Numbered from the stretch's first letter, positions 19,284 through 28,256 are shown. The stretch: 64,000 nucleotides of DNA from Sphingomonas jeddahensis (GCF_001981525.1 NZ_MPSB01000012.1:40520-104519); one strand, 5' to 3'. The notes: generated from the sequence alone by a model not told the origin. Translations and numbers: made by a program.

Positions 19284-20537
19284 TCAATGCCCCGCCGGCG
19301 CCACCTTTGCCGCACCCGGCTCCGCCACCACCAGCTTTGGCACCAAGAGGTGGATCAGCAGCAGCGCCACCAGGTACGAACCCCCGCAGATCAGCAGCAG
19401 CGGCGTATAGCCATGCCCGTGATCCAGCGACCAGCCAGCGAGCTCGATCATCCCCATGCCGCTGAGGTTGCCGGCAAACGCCCCAATGCCGATCGCCGTG
19501 CCGATCATCCGCGACGGGAAGATATCCGCCGTCATCGCGAACACGTTGGTGGAAAAGCCCTGGTGCGCGAACAGCCCCAGCCCCAGCAGCCCCGCCGCCA
19601 CCCACGGATCGCCCGTCAGCAGCACCAAAGGCACTGGCAGGATCAGCAAGGCATAGAGCAGCATCGAACCCTTGCGCGCCCGGTTCACGTCCACGCCCCG
19701 CCGCAGCAGATACGTGGGCAGGATGCCCCCGCTCAGCGAGCCGAGCGCGGCAAGGAAATAGATCATCGCGATCGGCACGCCGAGCTCGCCCTGGCTCAGC
19801 CCGAACATGCGATGGAACAGGTCGGGCATGAAGAACAGCAGGAACCACCACACCTGGTCGCTCAGCGCCTTGGCTGCGATCACCGCCCATTGCCGCCGGT
19901 CCTTGAGCAAGGACGTCCATGGCACGCTCGCGCCCTTATCCCCGGCGGCGGCACTGCCCGCCGCCCCGCGCGGCGTGACGATCAGCCACGCCACCACCCA
20001 GACGAGCCCAAGCCCGCCCGCGATCAGGAACGCCGCGCGCCACCCCAGCCACAGCGCCAGCGCCGGGATCGTCAGCGGCGCCACCACCGCGCCGAAGTTC
20101 GACGCCATGTTGCCGATCCCCAGCATCAAGGATCGCTGCTCGGGCGGAAAGTATGTCGCCGCGGTTTTCACCTGCGCCGGCGTGCCGATCGATTCGGCCG
20201 CGCCCAGCGCCGCGCGCACGCCGACGAACCCGCCCACGCTGGAAACGAACGCATGCGCCATGCCCGCAAGGCTCCACGCGCCCACGCCGATCGCGAACCC
20301 GCGCCGCAGCCCGATCCGGTCGATGAACCAGCCGGTGCCCAGAAATGCCACCGCCGCGGAAAACTGGAACGCGGAGGCCATGTGGCTATAGTCGCGGTCG
20401 CTCCACCCGAACTCGCCCTGCAGCATCGGCTTCAGCAGCGCGATGATTTGCCGATCGACATAGTTCAGCATGATCGCAGTGAAGGCGAGCCCCACGATCA
20501 GCAACCGGCGGGTGCTGCCCAATCCTTCCACCATCAT
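19284..20537 (-). CDS. MFS transporter, anion:cation symporter (ExuT-like) type
   Basis: 417 residues, 12 predicted helices. Opening LIVGLAFTAIMLNYVDRQII and the first cytoplasmic loop FIDRIGLRRGFAIGVGAWSL fit the ACS branch, whose members import hexuronates, glucarate and similar sugar acids with protons. An acidic sugar such as SQ or SQ-glycerol is a sensible substrate, and no ABC sugar transporter is present nearby, so this is my candidate inner-membrane importer. The ATG at 20537 follows GGAGAGG directly; a second ATG is the next codon and has better spacing. The frame can be extended to 20588, but that would place the candidate operator inside the coding region. It follows the LacI gene on the same strand. 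Confidence 0.85.
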   Translation of the reverse strand: MMVEGLGSTRRLLIVGLAFTAIMLNYVDRQIIALLKPMLQGEFGWSDRDYSHMASAFQFSAAVAFLGTGWFIDRIGLRRGFAIGVGAWSLAGMAHAFVSSVGGFVGVRAALGAAESIGTPAQVKTAATYFPPEQRSLMLGIGNMASNFGAVVAPLTIPALALWLGWRAAFLIAGGLGLVWVVAWLIVTPRGAAGSAAAGDKGASVPWTSLLKDRRQWAVIAAKALSDQVWWFLLFFMPDLFHRMFGLSQGELGVPIAMIYFLAALGSLSGGILPTYLLRRGVDVNRARKGSMLLYALLILPVPLVLLTGDPWVAAGLLGLGLFAHQGFSTNVFAMTADIFPSRMIGTAIGIGAFAGNLSGMGMIELAGWSLDHGHGYTPLLLICGGSYLVALLLIHLLVPKLVVAEPGAAKVAPAGH

Positions 20538-20555
20538 CCTCTCCGTCCGTCGTAG

Positions 20556-20567
20556 GACAACGGTGTC
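20556..20567. promoter_or_regulatory. Candidate operator before the MFS gene
   Basis: GACAACGGTGTC in the 47-base gap between the lacI stop and the MFS start is identical to the core of the palindrome at the SQ operon start (15906-15917, minus strand). Outer bases are less symmetric here (AG before, AC after). The shared 12-mer is the best sequence sign that one repressor governs uptake and breakdown. Confidence 0.6.
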
Positions 20568-20584
20568 ACCCGCGCAGCGCCACG

Positions 20585-21628
20585 TCAACCATTTGGCGGC
20601 GCTGACGATCCGCGGATAACGAGTTCGTGCGGCAAGTGTCGCTGCTGCGCCGCGCCCCCGCCTGGTGGATCGAGCAGCAGGTCCGTCGCCGCATCGGCCA
20701 GCTCGCGCACCGGCTGGCGCACGGTTGTCAATGCCGGCCAGACGATTTGCGCAGTCGGCCCGTCGTCGAACCCCACGACGGACAATTCGCGGGGCACACG
20801 GATTCCGCGCCGGTGCGCCGCCGCCAGCGCGCCCGCCGCCATGTCATCGCTCGACGCGAATATGGCGGTCGGCGGCTCGGCCAGCGCCAACAACGCCTCC
20901 GCCGCCGCTTCGCCCGAAGCGAAATCGAACCGCCCCTGCCGCACCAATTCCATGTCGAGCTCCTCGCCCGCGTCGCCCAGCGCGCGGACATAGCCCGCCA
21001 GCCGCTGTCCCGAGGCGGCATAGCTGCGATCGCCGACGATGAAGCCGATCCGCCGGTGGCCGAGCTCCAGCAGATGCGCGGTCATGTCATAGGCTGCACG
21101 CTTGTTGTCGATCGCCGCGCTCGCCCCTTCCTCGATCCGCATCCCCGGCTGGAGCCGCACATAGGGGATCCCCCGCCGCATCAGCTCGTCCATCACGCGC
21201 TGGTCGTCGCAGGCGGGCGGCGCCAGCACCAGCCCGTCGGGATGCGACTGGTCGATCAGCGCGACGATATCCTCCAGCAATGTCGGCGAGGCGCGGTCAT
21301 AGGGCTGGGCGATCATGCGGATCTTGTCGCGTGCGCAGCGTTCGCGCACCCCCAGCTGAATCTCATAGACATACCAGGGATTGGGATTGTCGCAGATCAG
21401 CGCGATCTGGTGCGATCGATGCCCGGCCAGCGCACGCGCCGCCTGGCTCGGTTGAAATCCGATCTCCGCCATCACCTGCCGCACACGCTCGCGCTTCTCG
21501 GCGCTGACATATTGCTGGTCGTTGATGACGCGGGAGACGGTCTTGATCGAAACGCCGGCAAGGCGCGCGACATCGCGGATGGTAGGGCGCGCGGTGTCGG
21601 ACGGGGCGGTGCTCATCCTGGCGTCCAT
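20585..21628 (-). CDS. LacI-family transcription regulator
   Basis: 347 residues from the ATG at 21628 (ATG at 21616 is equally possible; neither has a strong ribosome site). The N-terminal HTH is typical: IRDVARLAGVSIKTVSRVI followed by the hinge helix SQAARALAGHRS. The rest is a periplasmic-binding-protein-like sensor: IALICDNPNPWYVYEIQLG, DGLVLAPPACDD, RRIGFIVGD, AIFASSDDMAAGAL and VVGFDDGPTAQIVWPALTTV. It should bind palindromes with a central CG and release them on binding a sugar or sugar derivative. It lies directly before the MFS gene, and matching boxes occur at both that gene and smoB, so SQ or a product is the likely effector. That is inference. Confidence 0.88.
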   Translation of the reverse strand: MDARMSTAPSDTARPTIRDVARLAGVSIKTVSRVINDQQYVSAEKRERVRQVMAEIGFQPSQAARALAGHRSHQIALICDNPNPWYVYEIQLGVRERCARDKIRMIAQPYDRASPTLLEDIVALIDQSHPDGLVLAPPACDDQRVMDELMRRGIPYVRLQPGMRIEEGASAAIDNKRAAYDMTAHLLELGHRRIGFIVGDRSYAASGQRLAGYVRALGDAGEELDMELVRQGRFDFASGEAAAEALLALAEPPTAIFASSDDMAAGALAAAHRRGIRVPRELSVVGFDDGPTAQIVWPALTTVRQPVRELADAATDLLLDPPGGGAAQQRHLPHELVIRGSSAPPNG

Positions 21629-21644
21629 AAGCGAGCCGAGCGCC

Positions 21645-21665
21645 TGTCCCATAGGACATAATGTC
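21645..21665. promoter_or_regulatory. Possible autoregulatory site before lacI
   Basis: TGTCCCATAGGACA (arms TGTCC/GGACA) overlaps GACATAATGTC (arms GACA/TGTC). Both resemble the GACA-n4-TGTC operator core, and the site lies 17 bases upstream of the lacI ATG. The centre differs from the other two sites, so this is weaker. Confidence 0.4.
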
Positions 21666-21737
21666 GCGGGCGTGACGATCGGTGCGTGCGACCCGTCAGC
21701 CGCCGGTGGGACATAGGAGCATCGCCCCACCCAGGCC

Positions 21738-21827
21738 GTCACCCTGAACTCGTTTCAGGGTCCACCCATCCGCCCGCATGGTCGGTGCCCCCGGCACGAT
21801 GGATGCTGAAACAAGTTCAGCATGACG
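21738..21827. repeat. Family-B inverted repeat
   Basis: TCACCCTGAACTCGTTTCAGGGTCCA and TGCTGAAACAAGTTCAGCATGAC are each hairpins and together form a double structure. Near-identical copies lie at 31569 and 36704. Confidence 0.85.
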
Positions 21828-21864
21828 GCAGTGCGGCTAGACTGCTTCAGCCCCCTCATGATCG

Positions 21865-21999
21865 TCAGCTCGGCCAGTGAGTGCCCTTCAACACGAGCTT
21901 GCAATGATAGCAGGCGGACTGTTCGCCATCATGATTATACCACGCGTGCCTGCCGCCATCGCGTCCGCAATCGGTGCCTTTGGGAGCGAAGTGGAGCAT
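21865..21999 (-). CDS. Possible small Cys/His/Trp-rich protein
   Basis: A 44-residue frame, too short for ordinary gene callers, with an unusually protein-like composition: it contains FAPKGTDCGRDGGRHAWYNH, then CYHCKLVLKGTHWPS at the end. C11, C30 and C33 (CxxC) with nearby His could bind a metal. No clear ribosome site precedes the ATG, and the frame stays open upstream for about 30 codons without a normal start (…FYRAGHFAPRTRLRQRLPFW), so it may be the intact end of a decayed or unusually started gene. I do not know the family. It fills part of the 658-base space between lacI and sorB. Confidence 0.4.
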   Translation of the reverse strand: MLHFAPKGTDCGRDGGRHAWYNHDGEQSACYHCKLVLKGTHWPS

Positions 22000-22130
22000 C
22001 CAGAAAGGTAGGCGCTGGCGCAGCCGTGTCCGTGGCGCGAAATGGCCCGCGCGATAGAAAAGAAGGTCCGACCATGATCGTGTCGTATCGGTCCGGGAGG
22101 TGACAAACGCGCGAGGGGAAACGTTCTATC

Positions 22131-22262
22131 CTCCCCTGCAAGGGGAGGGGGACCGCCGCGCGCAGCGCGGTGGTGGAGGGGCGGTCCTACGAAAGGTAAC
22201 GTTTGCGGAAACGCCCCTCCACCAGCCTGCGGCTGGTCCCTCTTCCCGTGCCGGGGAGGATA
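22131..22262. repeat. Family-E repeat (CCTCCCC / GGGGAGG)
   Basis: CCTCCCCTGCAAGGGGAGG opens the unit; GCGCGCAGCGCGGTGGTGGAGG and CGCCCCTCCACCAGCCTGCG pair in the middle; CCCGTGCCGGGGAGG closes it. Similar units lie at 29951 and 36556. It ends 25 bases before the sorB stop. Confidence 0.75.
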
Positions 22263-22286
22263 AAAGCCCCAATTTCACCCGCCCGA

Positions 22287-22688
22287 TCAGCTCCCCTGCC
22301 GTCCCGCCAGATACGCCACGATCGGCGCCACCTCACCTTCGGCCACCGGCGCGTGGTAAGCGTCGCGCATCTTCTCCACCGCCGCTTGCCATTGCTGTGC
22401 CGTCATCTTGGGCTGGCTCAACACCATGGTCGTCGAATGGCACGCCAGGCACCGCTGGTTGACCAGATCCACATTCGGCCCCTCCGGAAACACCGCCGCG
22501 TCGTCAGGGAGTTCCATTGCCGTTGATGTCAGCGTGATCCCCCCGCCAGCGACCGAGGTTGCATCCGGCGCCGCCGAGACCGCCGCCACCGGCACAGCGG
22601 CACGCTCACGCCCGCTCACCGCAACCAGCACCGCCAAAGTCGCCCCGATCAGCACCAGCGCGATCACCCCAAAACTCGGCGCGCGCAT
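22287..22688 (-). CDS. sorB: Cytochrome c subunit of sulfite dehydrogenase
   Basis: 133 residues. An N-terminal membrane-spanning or signal segment (FGVIALVLIGATLAVLVAV) is followed by one class I haem c site, C80-L-A-C83-H84, and a likely distal ligand M95 in SQPKMTAQQW. The C-terminus EGEVAPIVAYLAGRQGS is the usual closing helix. Its ATG overlaps the stop of the molybdenum subunit by one base (TGATG). Together the pair matches SorAB, in which electrons from sulfite pass from the Mo centre to this haem and on to a soluble cytochrome c. Periplasmic by signal and haem. Confidence 0.88.
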   Translation of the reverse strand: MRAPSFGVIALVLIGATLAVLVAVSGRERAAVPVAAVSAAPDATSVAGGGITLTSTAMELPDDAAVFPEGPNVDLVNQRCLACHSTTMVLSQPKMTAQQWQAAVEKMRDAYHAPVAEGEVAPIVAYLAGRQGS

Positions 22689-23923
22689 CAGCTCAGCCTC
22701 ACGGTGATCGGCTCAACGCAATTGCGCATATATCCGCCCGGATTCCAGTTCGCCGCCATCGGCTGTGTTTCCCCCCGTGCGTTTGTGCACCGCGCCATCA
22801 CCTGCACGCGCCCCGGTCGCGGCACGCCGATGCGCGCAGTAAAGCGGCGGAAGCCGTAACGATCATCCTCGCGCCCCAACGCCGCCGCCTCCCACGTCCG
22901 CCCGCCGTTGCCCGAAATCTCCACCCGCGTGACCCCGACGTCGCCGCCCATGGCGATCCCCTCGACCGGCAGCACCGGATCATAGCCATAGGTTGCGCCA
23001 TCGGTGATGCTGGTGATCCACGAGCGGGGATTCATGCGGTTGATCGGCTCGCTCGGGAAATCCTTCGTCCCCGGCACGACATGGGCGTGCGGGGTGGACG
23101 GGATCTTGTACGCCTTGGCCATCCAGTAACGATCGTCGGGCGCGGGCAGCACTTCGATCGTGTCCACCATCTTCATCCAATAAGTGGAATACCAGCCCGG
23201 CACCACCAGCCGCACCGGGAAACCGTTGAGCAGCGGCAATTGCTCGCCGTTCATCGCGAACGCCAGCATCACCTCGCCGTCGCGCGCATGATCCACGCCC
23301 AAGGATTTCTCGAAATCGGGCGCACCCGCGACCAATGGCTTGTCCATCGCGCCGACGCGCACCGCCACCGCGCCCCCGCGCACGCCGGCAAGGTCGAGCA
23401 GGTGGCGCAGCGAAACCCCCATCCATTTGGCATTGCCCATCGCGCCATGGCCCCATTGCGCACCCGGCACACGCGGTTGGAACAGCCCGCGAGAATTGCC
23501 CGAACATTGGTTCACCGCGGCCAGTTCGATCCGTGGCATGCGCAGCAGTTGCGCGAGCGAGATCGACAGCGGGTGCGACACATGCCCGCCCACGCGGATG
23601 CGATAGGTCTCGACGTCGATGCTGGTCGGCAAATCGCCCCAATGCCAGCGCACGAAGAAGCGGTCGTTGGGCGTGTAGAGCGATTGCTGGAACACCTCCA
23701 TCGGCGTCTCCAGCAGCGCAGGGCGCACCCGCTGCAGGATCATCGCCCCCTTCTGCGGAAAGTCGCTCGTCATCGCCCGCCGCGACGGCCCGCCCGGCAG
23801 CCGCAGGTCGACGTCCGCGGCCAATGCCTTGGCTGCAAGCATCGCCCCGCTCCCCGCAACACCCGCTGCCAGCAACCGCCGCCGCGTCAGCGCGCGCGCC
23901 ATGTCGAAATCAAGCCGATCCAT
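22688..23923 (-). CDS. sorA: Molybdenum sulfite dehydrogenase subunit
   Basis: 411 residues from the ATG at 23923 (GAGGCGAG upstream). A twin-arginine signal, ALTRRRLLAAG with a hydrophobic run, predicts Tat export of the folded molybdoprotein. The sulfite-oxidase fold follows: FVRWHWGDLP, the molybdopterin/Mo ligand Cys140 in AAVNQCSGNSRGLF, a second conserved block LNGFPVRLVVPGWYSTYWMK, and a C-terminal dimerisation Ig-like domain (VTRVEISGNGGRTW). The GWYSTYWMKM block matches sulfite oxidases rather than plant-type nitrate reductases. The reaction is sulfite to sulfate with two electrons to SorB. Its place next to a desulfonating pathway suggests that it removes pathway sulfite after export. 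Confidence 0.92.
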   Translation of the reverse strand: MDRLDFDMARALTRRRLLAAGVAGSGAMLAAKALAADVDLRLPGGPSRRAMTSDFPQKGAMILQRVRPALLETPMEVFQQSLYTPNDRFFVRWHWGDLPTSIDVETYRIRVGGHVSHPLSISLAQLLRMPRIELAAVNQCSGNSRGLFQPRVPGAQWGHGAMGNAKWMGVSLRHLLDLAGVRGGAVAVRVGAMDKPLVAGAPDFEKSLGVDHARDGEVMLAFAMNGEQLPLLNGFPVRLVVPGWYSTYWMKMVDTIEVLPAPDDRYWMAKAYKIPSTPHAHVVPGTKDFPSEPINRMNPRSWITSITDGATYGYDPVLPVEGIAMGGDVGVTRVEISGNGGRTWEAAALGREDDRYGFRRFTARIGVPRPGRVQVMARCTNARGETQPMAANWNPGGYMRNCVEPITVRLS

Positions 23924-23949
23924 CAATATGCTCGCCTCTTAAGCAATGC

Positions 23950-24053
23950 ACTTCCCCGGCGAAGGCCGGGGCCCAGTTGGGAAAGCCGGTGTGAAGCGCG
24001 GTGAGCTCCGTCGGGCGTCTTCCAACTGGACCCCGGCCTTCGCCGGGGAAGCA
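23950..24053. repeat. Family-A inverted repeat, long form
   Basis: TTCCCCGGCGAAGGCCGGGG with CCAGTTGGGAAAG, and TCCAACTGGACCCCGGCC with TTCGCCGGGGAAG, are matching outer and inner arms, like the unit at 11050. It occupies the space upstream of sorA. Confidence 0.8.
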
Positions 24054-24126
24054 GCGACGATCGCTGAGCTGACAGCGCGAGGACATGCCAAACCCAAGCA
24101 GCTCCATTAAGCTCCACGCTCACACC

Positions 24127-24285
24127 CCGTTCGTCCCGAGCGAAGTCGAGGGACACGCCAGAAGCTCAACGTCCGCCTACAAACCACTTCCGTTACCCCG
24201 GCCTTGTGCCGGGGGCCACCATGCCGCAAATTCCAAGTCACAGAGTACGTGGCACCGTGGATGCCGGGACGGGCCCGGCATGACG
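24127..24285. repeat. Repeat cluster: family-C half plus family-A unit
   Basis: A lone CGTTCGTCCCGAGCGAAGTC-type arm (24127-24156) is followed by ACCCCGGCCTTGTGCCGGGG and ATGCCGGGACGGGCCCGGCAT (24192-24285). Two direct copies of CTCACCGACAAG lie just after, at 24307 and 24338. The 414-base gap from sorA to glpR holds only these repeats. Confidence 0.6.
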
Positions 24286-24337
24286 ACCGAGGCTGCGGCA
24301 CGCCGCTCACCGACAAGTCGCCGGCAAACGTCACCCC

Positions 24338-25111
24338 TCACCGACAAGCCACCACGCACACCCCCGCCGCGTCGCACGCAGCCTCCAGTATGTCGTCCAC
24401 CGCATCGGTAACCAGATAATCCACGTCGCCCAGGTCGCCGATCCGCACCGGCGCGGGCCGCCCCAGCTTGGTCGAATCCACCGCCAGCATCACCTTGCGC
24501 GCGTGTGCGATGATCGTCTGCGACACGCGCACTTCGTCCATGTCGAAATCCAGGAACGTCCCGTCGCGTTCGATCGCCGACGCGCCGATCAGCGCATAAT
24601 CGACGCGGAAGCTGCGGATGAAATCCATCGCCAGCGCGCCGATCACGGCCCGGTCGCCGGCGCGCACCCGCCCGCCAGCGGCAATCACCTCGATGCCCGG
24701 CTTGTCCGCCAGTATGTCCACCACATTAAGGTTGTTGGTGATCACCATCAGGTCACGGCGGCCGATCAGGTGGCGCGCGATCGCCTCGGTCGTCGATCCG
24801 ATGTTGATGAACAGGCTCGCGCCATCGGGCACCAGCGCGGCCGCTGCCGCCCCGATCGCATCCTTGATGTCGGCCGCGACATGGCGCCGCTCGGTATAGC
24901 TCAGATTGTCGACGCCCGATGTCACCACCGCGCCGCCATGCACGCGCGACAGCATCGATTGCTGGGCCAGCAGGTTCAGGTCGCGACGGATCGTCTGCGG
25001 CGTCACCCCATGCGCTTCCGCCAGCGCCTCTACCGAGACGCTGCCGGTGTTACGCGCGGTCTCCAGGATCGCCCGATGCCGCGCGATCATCGGATCGACC
25101 GGCTGGCTCAT
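24338..25111 (-). CDS. glpR: DeoR-family regulator (glycerol repressor type)
   Basis: 257 residues. DeoR HTH at the start (ARHRAILETARNTGSVSVEA, HGVTPQTIRRDLNLLAQQSM), then the sugar-phosphate sensor fold with GSTTEAIARHL, LMVITNNLNVVDILAD, VIAAGGRVR and KVMLAVDSTKLGR. This is the GlpR/DeoR plan; glycerol-3-phosphate is the expected effector because the gene overlaps glpD by four bases (ATGA) and lies after it. It should repress the glpD-glpR and glpK transcripts from the shared region 26599-26734, which carries repeated CGAAA boxes. Confidence 0.85.
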   Translation of the reverse strand: MSQPVDPMIARHRAILETARNTGSVSVEALAEAHGVTPQTIRRDLNLLAQQSMLSRVHGGAVVTSGVDNLSYTERRHVAADIKDAIGAAAAALVPDGASLFINIGSTTEAIARHLIGRRDLMVITNNLNVVDILADKPGIEVIAAGGRVRAGDRAVIGALAMDFIRSFRVDYALIGASAIERDGTFLDFDMDEVRVSQTIIAHARKVMLAVDSTKLGRPAPVRIGDLGDVDYLVTDAVDDILEAACDAAGVCVVACR

Positions 25112-26598
25112 GCCGGCGCGTGCGCCCGTTCCGCGAGATAGGCGTCGAGCGCCGCCGCCGTGCCCTCCGGCACGTGGAGCCCCAGCTTGCTGCGGCGATA
25201 CAGCACGTCCTCGGCCGTGCGCGCCCATTCGTGCGCGACGAGGTAATCGATCTCCGCTTCGTACAGGTCGCCGCCAAAACACCGGCCGAGTTCTTGCGTC
25301 GTTTTCGTTTTGCCGAGCAGATGTTCGGTTTTCGTGCCATATGCGCGTGCCAGCCGCCGCAAAAATGCGGGCGGCATGCCCGGGTACGTCGCCTGCAAGC
25401 CCAGCACGAACCGCTCGAAGTCCGCATCCGGCATGTCGCCGCCCGGTAGCACCGCGCCCGCGGTCCACGCCGGCCCGGCTTTCGGGAAGAATCGCGCCAG
25501 TTCCTTCATCGCATGCTCGGCCAGCTTGCGGTACGTGGTGATCTTGCCGCCGAAGATGCTCAGCATCGGCGCACGGCCTTCACCGGCATCCAGATCGAGC
25601 ACATAATCGCGCGTCACGGCAGAGGCATTGGTGGATCGGTCGTCGTACAGCGGCCGAATTCCGGCATAGCTCCAGCAGATGTCCGTTTCCGACACCGGAC
25701 GGTCGAAATATCGCGCGATTGTATCGAGCAAATAGGTGGTTTCGCCGGCGCTGATCGCTGCTTTTCCGGGCTTGTCGCGCCAGATCTCGTCTGTGGTGCC
25801 GATCAGCGTGTACTTATTCTCATAGGGGATCGCAAAAACGATCCGGCGGTCCGGGTTTTGCAGCATCAGGGCATGGCTGCCCTCGTACAATTTGGGCACC
25901 ACGATATGGCTGCCCTTGACCAGCTTCACGCCGCGGTCGGTGCGGGCATCGGGTACCCGGCCCAGCACGTCCGCCACCCATGGCCCCGCGGCGTTGACGA
26001 TCACCTTGGCGCGCACCTCGCGCCCGCCCTCCAGCGTGGCGATCCAGCCCTCACCCTCGCGCCGGGCGTCGGTGAGCCGCGTGCGCGTCTCGATCTGCGC
26101 GCCGCGGGCGGCGGCGTCCATGGCGTTGAGAACGACCAGCCGGCTGTCTTCCACCCAGCAATCGGAATAGACGAAAGCCTTGCCTTCACGGGGGTTTAGC
26201 CCGTTTCCGAATGGCGAGGTGGCGAGCTTCACGGTGCGCGTGCCCGGCAGCTTCTCGCGCCCGCCGAGGTGGTCGTAGAGGAACAGCCCCAGCCGGACCA
26301 TCCAGGCGGGGCGCGGCGACTGCGTCTGCGGCAGGACGAATTCCAGCGGCCAGATGATGTGCGGCGCCATGCCCAGCAGCCGCTCGCGCTCGATCAGCGC
26401 CTCGCGCACCAGCCGGAACTCGCCATATTCTAGGTAGCGCAGCCCGCCATGGATCAGCTTGGTGGATGCGGACGAGGTATGGCTGGCCAGATCATCCTGC
26501 TCAACCAGCAGCACGCTGAGCCCCCGCCCCGCTGCATCCCGGGCGATCCCCGCCCCATTGATCCCCCCGCCAACGATCAGCAGGTCCACCCCATCCAT
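25108..26598 (-). CDS. glpD: Glycerol-3-phosphate dehydrogenase (FAD)
   Basis: 496 residues from the ATG at 26598, with GGAG eight bases upstream. FAD-binding VGGGINGAGIARDAAGRG opens the protein, followed by TSSASTKLIHGGLRYLEYGE, the signature of GlpD. The later NAAGPWVADVLG, RPLYDDRSTNAS and C-terminal DAO_C helical domain complete the family plan, and length is normal (about 500). It oxidises glycerol-3-phosphate to dihydroxyacetone phosphate at the membrane and passes electrons to quinone. It is divergent from glpK and coupled to glpR. Confidence 0.95.
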   Translation of the reverse strand: MDGVDLLIVGGGINGAGIARDAAGRGLSVLLVEQDDLASHTSSASTKLIHGGLRYLEYGEFRLVREALIERERLLGMAPHIIWPLEFVLPQTQSPRPAWMVRLGLFLYDHLGGREKLPGTRTVKLATSPFGNGLNPREGKAFVYSDCWVEDSRLVVLNAMDAAARGAQIETRTRLTDARREGEGWIATLEGGREVRAKVIVNAAGPWVADVLGRVPDARTDRGVKLVKGSHIVVPKLYEGSHALMLQNPDRRIVFAIPYENKYTLIGTTDEIWRDKPGKAAISAGETTYLLDTIARYFDRPVSETDICWSYAGIRPLYDDRSTNASAVTRDYVLDLDAGEGRAPMLSIFGGKITTYRKLAEHAMKELARFFPKAGPAWTAGAVLPGGDMPDADFERFVLGLQATYPGMPPAFLRRLARAYGTKTEHLLGKTKTTQELGRCFGGDLYEAEIDYLVAHEWARTAEDVLYRRSKLGLHVPEGTAAALDAYLAERAHAPA

Positions 26599-26636
26599 CA
26601 AACCACTCCACCAACCCCAACCCAATTAGCGTCTCT

Positions 26637-26695
26637 CAATCGAAAACGAAAGCAAATACGAAAGCTCGAAACATCACTTGACGTTCGGACGAAAG
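26637..26695. promoter_or_regulatory. Candidate GlpR operators: five CGAAA boxes
   Basis: CGAAA occurs at 26641, 26647, 26659, 26667 and 26690 in the intergenic region between divergent glpD and glpK. Operators made of repeated TTTCG/CGAAA units are known for DeoR-family repressors (AgaR type). A TTGACG at 26678-26683 could be the glpK -35 box. Supports control of both directions by GlpR. Confidence 0.5.
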
Positions 26696-26734
26696 GCAGT
26701 GAAGTTCGATTGCGGTGGTTTGAGGGAGAGGGTG

Positions 26735-28243
26735 GTGGGTTCGTTCGTCTTGGTGATTGATCAGGGGACGACCTCTACGCGGAGCGTGCTGTTCGATGAC
26801 CAGGCGCGGCGGGTGGCGATCGCGCAGACGGAGTTCGCGCAGCATTATCCGGCGCACGGCTGGGTCGAGCACGACCCGGAGAAAATCTGGCGCGATGCGC
26901 TGACCACCGCGCGCGAGGTGATCGGGAAGGGCGGCATCAAGCCCAAAGACATTGCTGCGATCGGCATTACCAACCAGCGCGAAACCGCCGTCATTTGGGA
27001 CCGCGCGACCGGCCAACCCATTCACAACGCTATCGTTTGGCAGGATCGGCGCGGCGCGGAGATGTGCGCAAAGCTGCGCGCGGATGGGGCGGAGGAGCTG
27101 GTGCGCAGCCGCACCGGGCTGCTGATCGACCCCTATTTCTCGGCCACCAAGATCGCCTGGATGCTGGACAATGTGCCCGACGCGCGCGCGCGGGCGGAGC
27201 GCGGCGAGCTGGCGTTCGGGACGATTGACAGCTTCCTGCTGTGGCGCCTGACGGGTGGCAAAGTGCACGCCACGGACGTCACCAACGCCAGCCGAACCAT
27301 GCTGTTCGACATCCACAAAGGGGGGTGGGATCGGGCATTGCTGGACCTTTTCCGGGTGCCCGAGGGCATTTTGCCGGCGGTGAAGGACAATTCGTGCGTT
27401 TTCGGCAGCACAGTTGCGGGCCATTTCGGGTGCTCGATTCCGATTGCCGGCATGGCGGGCGATCAACAGGCGGCATTGTTCGGCCAGGCCTGTTTCGATC
27501 GCGGCGCGGCAAAATCGACCTATGGCACCGGTTGCTTCATGCTGCTCAACACCGGCGCCGAAGCGATCACGTCCAAGCACCGGCTGCTGACCACGCCGGC
27601 CTATCGGCTGAACGGCGAGACGACCTATGCGCTGGAAGGATCGATCTTCGTCGCGGGCGCGGCAATCAAGTGGCTGCGCGATGGGCTGGGCATCATCACC
27701 CATGCCAGCCAGACGAATGACATGGCGACGCAGGTGCCCAACAGCCATGGTGTCTATATGGTGCCGGCGTTCGTGGGGCTGGGCGCGCCGCATTGGGACC
27801 CGGCGGCGCGCGGATCGATCCATGGGCTGACGCTGGACAGCAGCGCGGCGCATCTCGCCCGCGCGGCGCTGGAGGCGGTGGCGTATCAGACGCTTGATCT
27901 GGCGGAGGCGATGGTTGCGGATGGGGGCAGCCGGCCCGAGCGGCTGCGTGTCGATGGCGGCATGGCGGCGAACGACTGGCTGTGCGGATTTCTGGCTGAC
28001 CTGACCGGCATGGCGGTGGAGCGGCCGGGCGACCTGGAGACGACGGCGCGGGGCGCGGCGTTTCACGCGGGGCTGGCGACGGGGGTTTGGTCGGGGCTGG
28101 ATGAGCTGGCGAAGCTTTGGTCGCGCGAGCAGTTGTTCGAGCCCGGGATGGACGAAGAGGTGCGTGCGCCGCTGGTTGCCGGATGGCGAGATGCGGTGCG
28201 GCGGACGCTGAGTTCCTCCGGGTTTGCAGCGCGGGCGAACTGA
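26735..28243 (+). CDS. glpK: Glycerol kinase
   Basis: 502 residues from a GTG at 26735, six bases after GGGAG; the preceding GTG and the ATG at 26678 are alternatives, the latter lying inside the operator region. FGGY-kinase landmarks: [100 protein letters not shown]. Length is normal for GlpK. It phosphorylates glycerol with ATP. No glpF is visible nearby; glycerol made inside the cell by sulfoquinovosidase would not need one. Confidence 0.95.
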   Translation: MGSFVLVIDQGTTSTRSVLFDDQARRVAIAQTEFAQHYPAHGWVEHDPEKIWRDALTTAREVIGKGGIKPKDIAAIGITNQRETAVIWDRATGQPIHNAIVWQDRRGAEMCAKLRADGAEELVRSRTGLLIDPYFSATKIAWMLDNVPDARARAERGELAFGTIDSFLLWRLTGGKVHATDVTNASRTMLFDIHKGGWDRALLDLFRVPEGILPAVKDNSCVFGSTVAGHFGCSIPIAGMAGDQQAALFGQACFDRGAAKSTYGTGCFMLLNTGAEAITSKHRLLTTPAYRLNGETTYALEGSIFVAGAAIKWLRDGLGIITHASQTNDMATQVPNSHGVYMVPAFVGLGAPHWDPAARGSIHGLTLDSSAAHLARAALEAVAYQTLDLAEAMVADGGSRPERLRVDGGMAANDWLCGFLADLTGMAVERPGDLETTARGAAFHAGLATGVWSGLDELAKLWSREQLFEPGMDEEVRAPLVAGWRDAVRRTLSSSGFAARAN

Positions 28244-28256
28244 CCGGCGTTATGGC

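Noticed and set aside
21888..22106. Minus-strand frame of 72 residues
   Set aside because: It overlaps the Cys-rich small frame in another phase and has no recognisable pattern.
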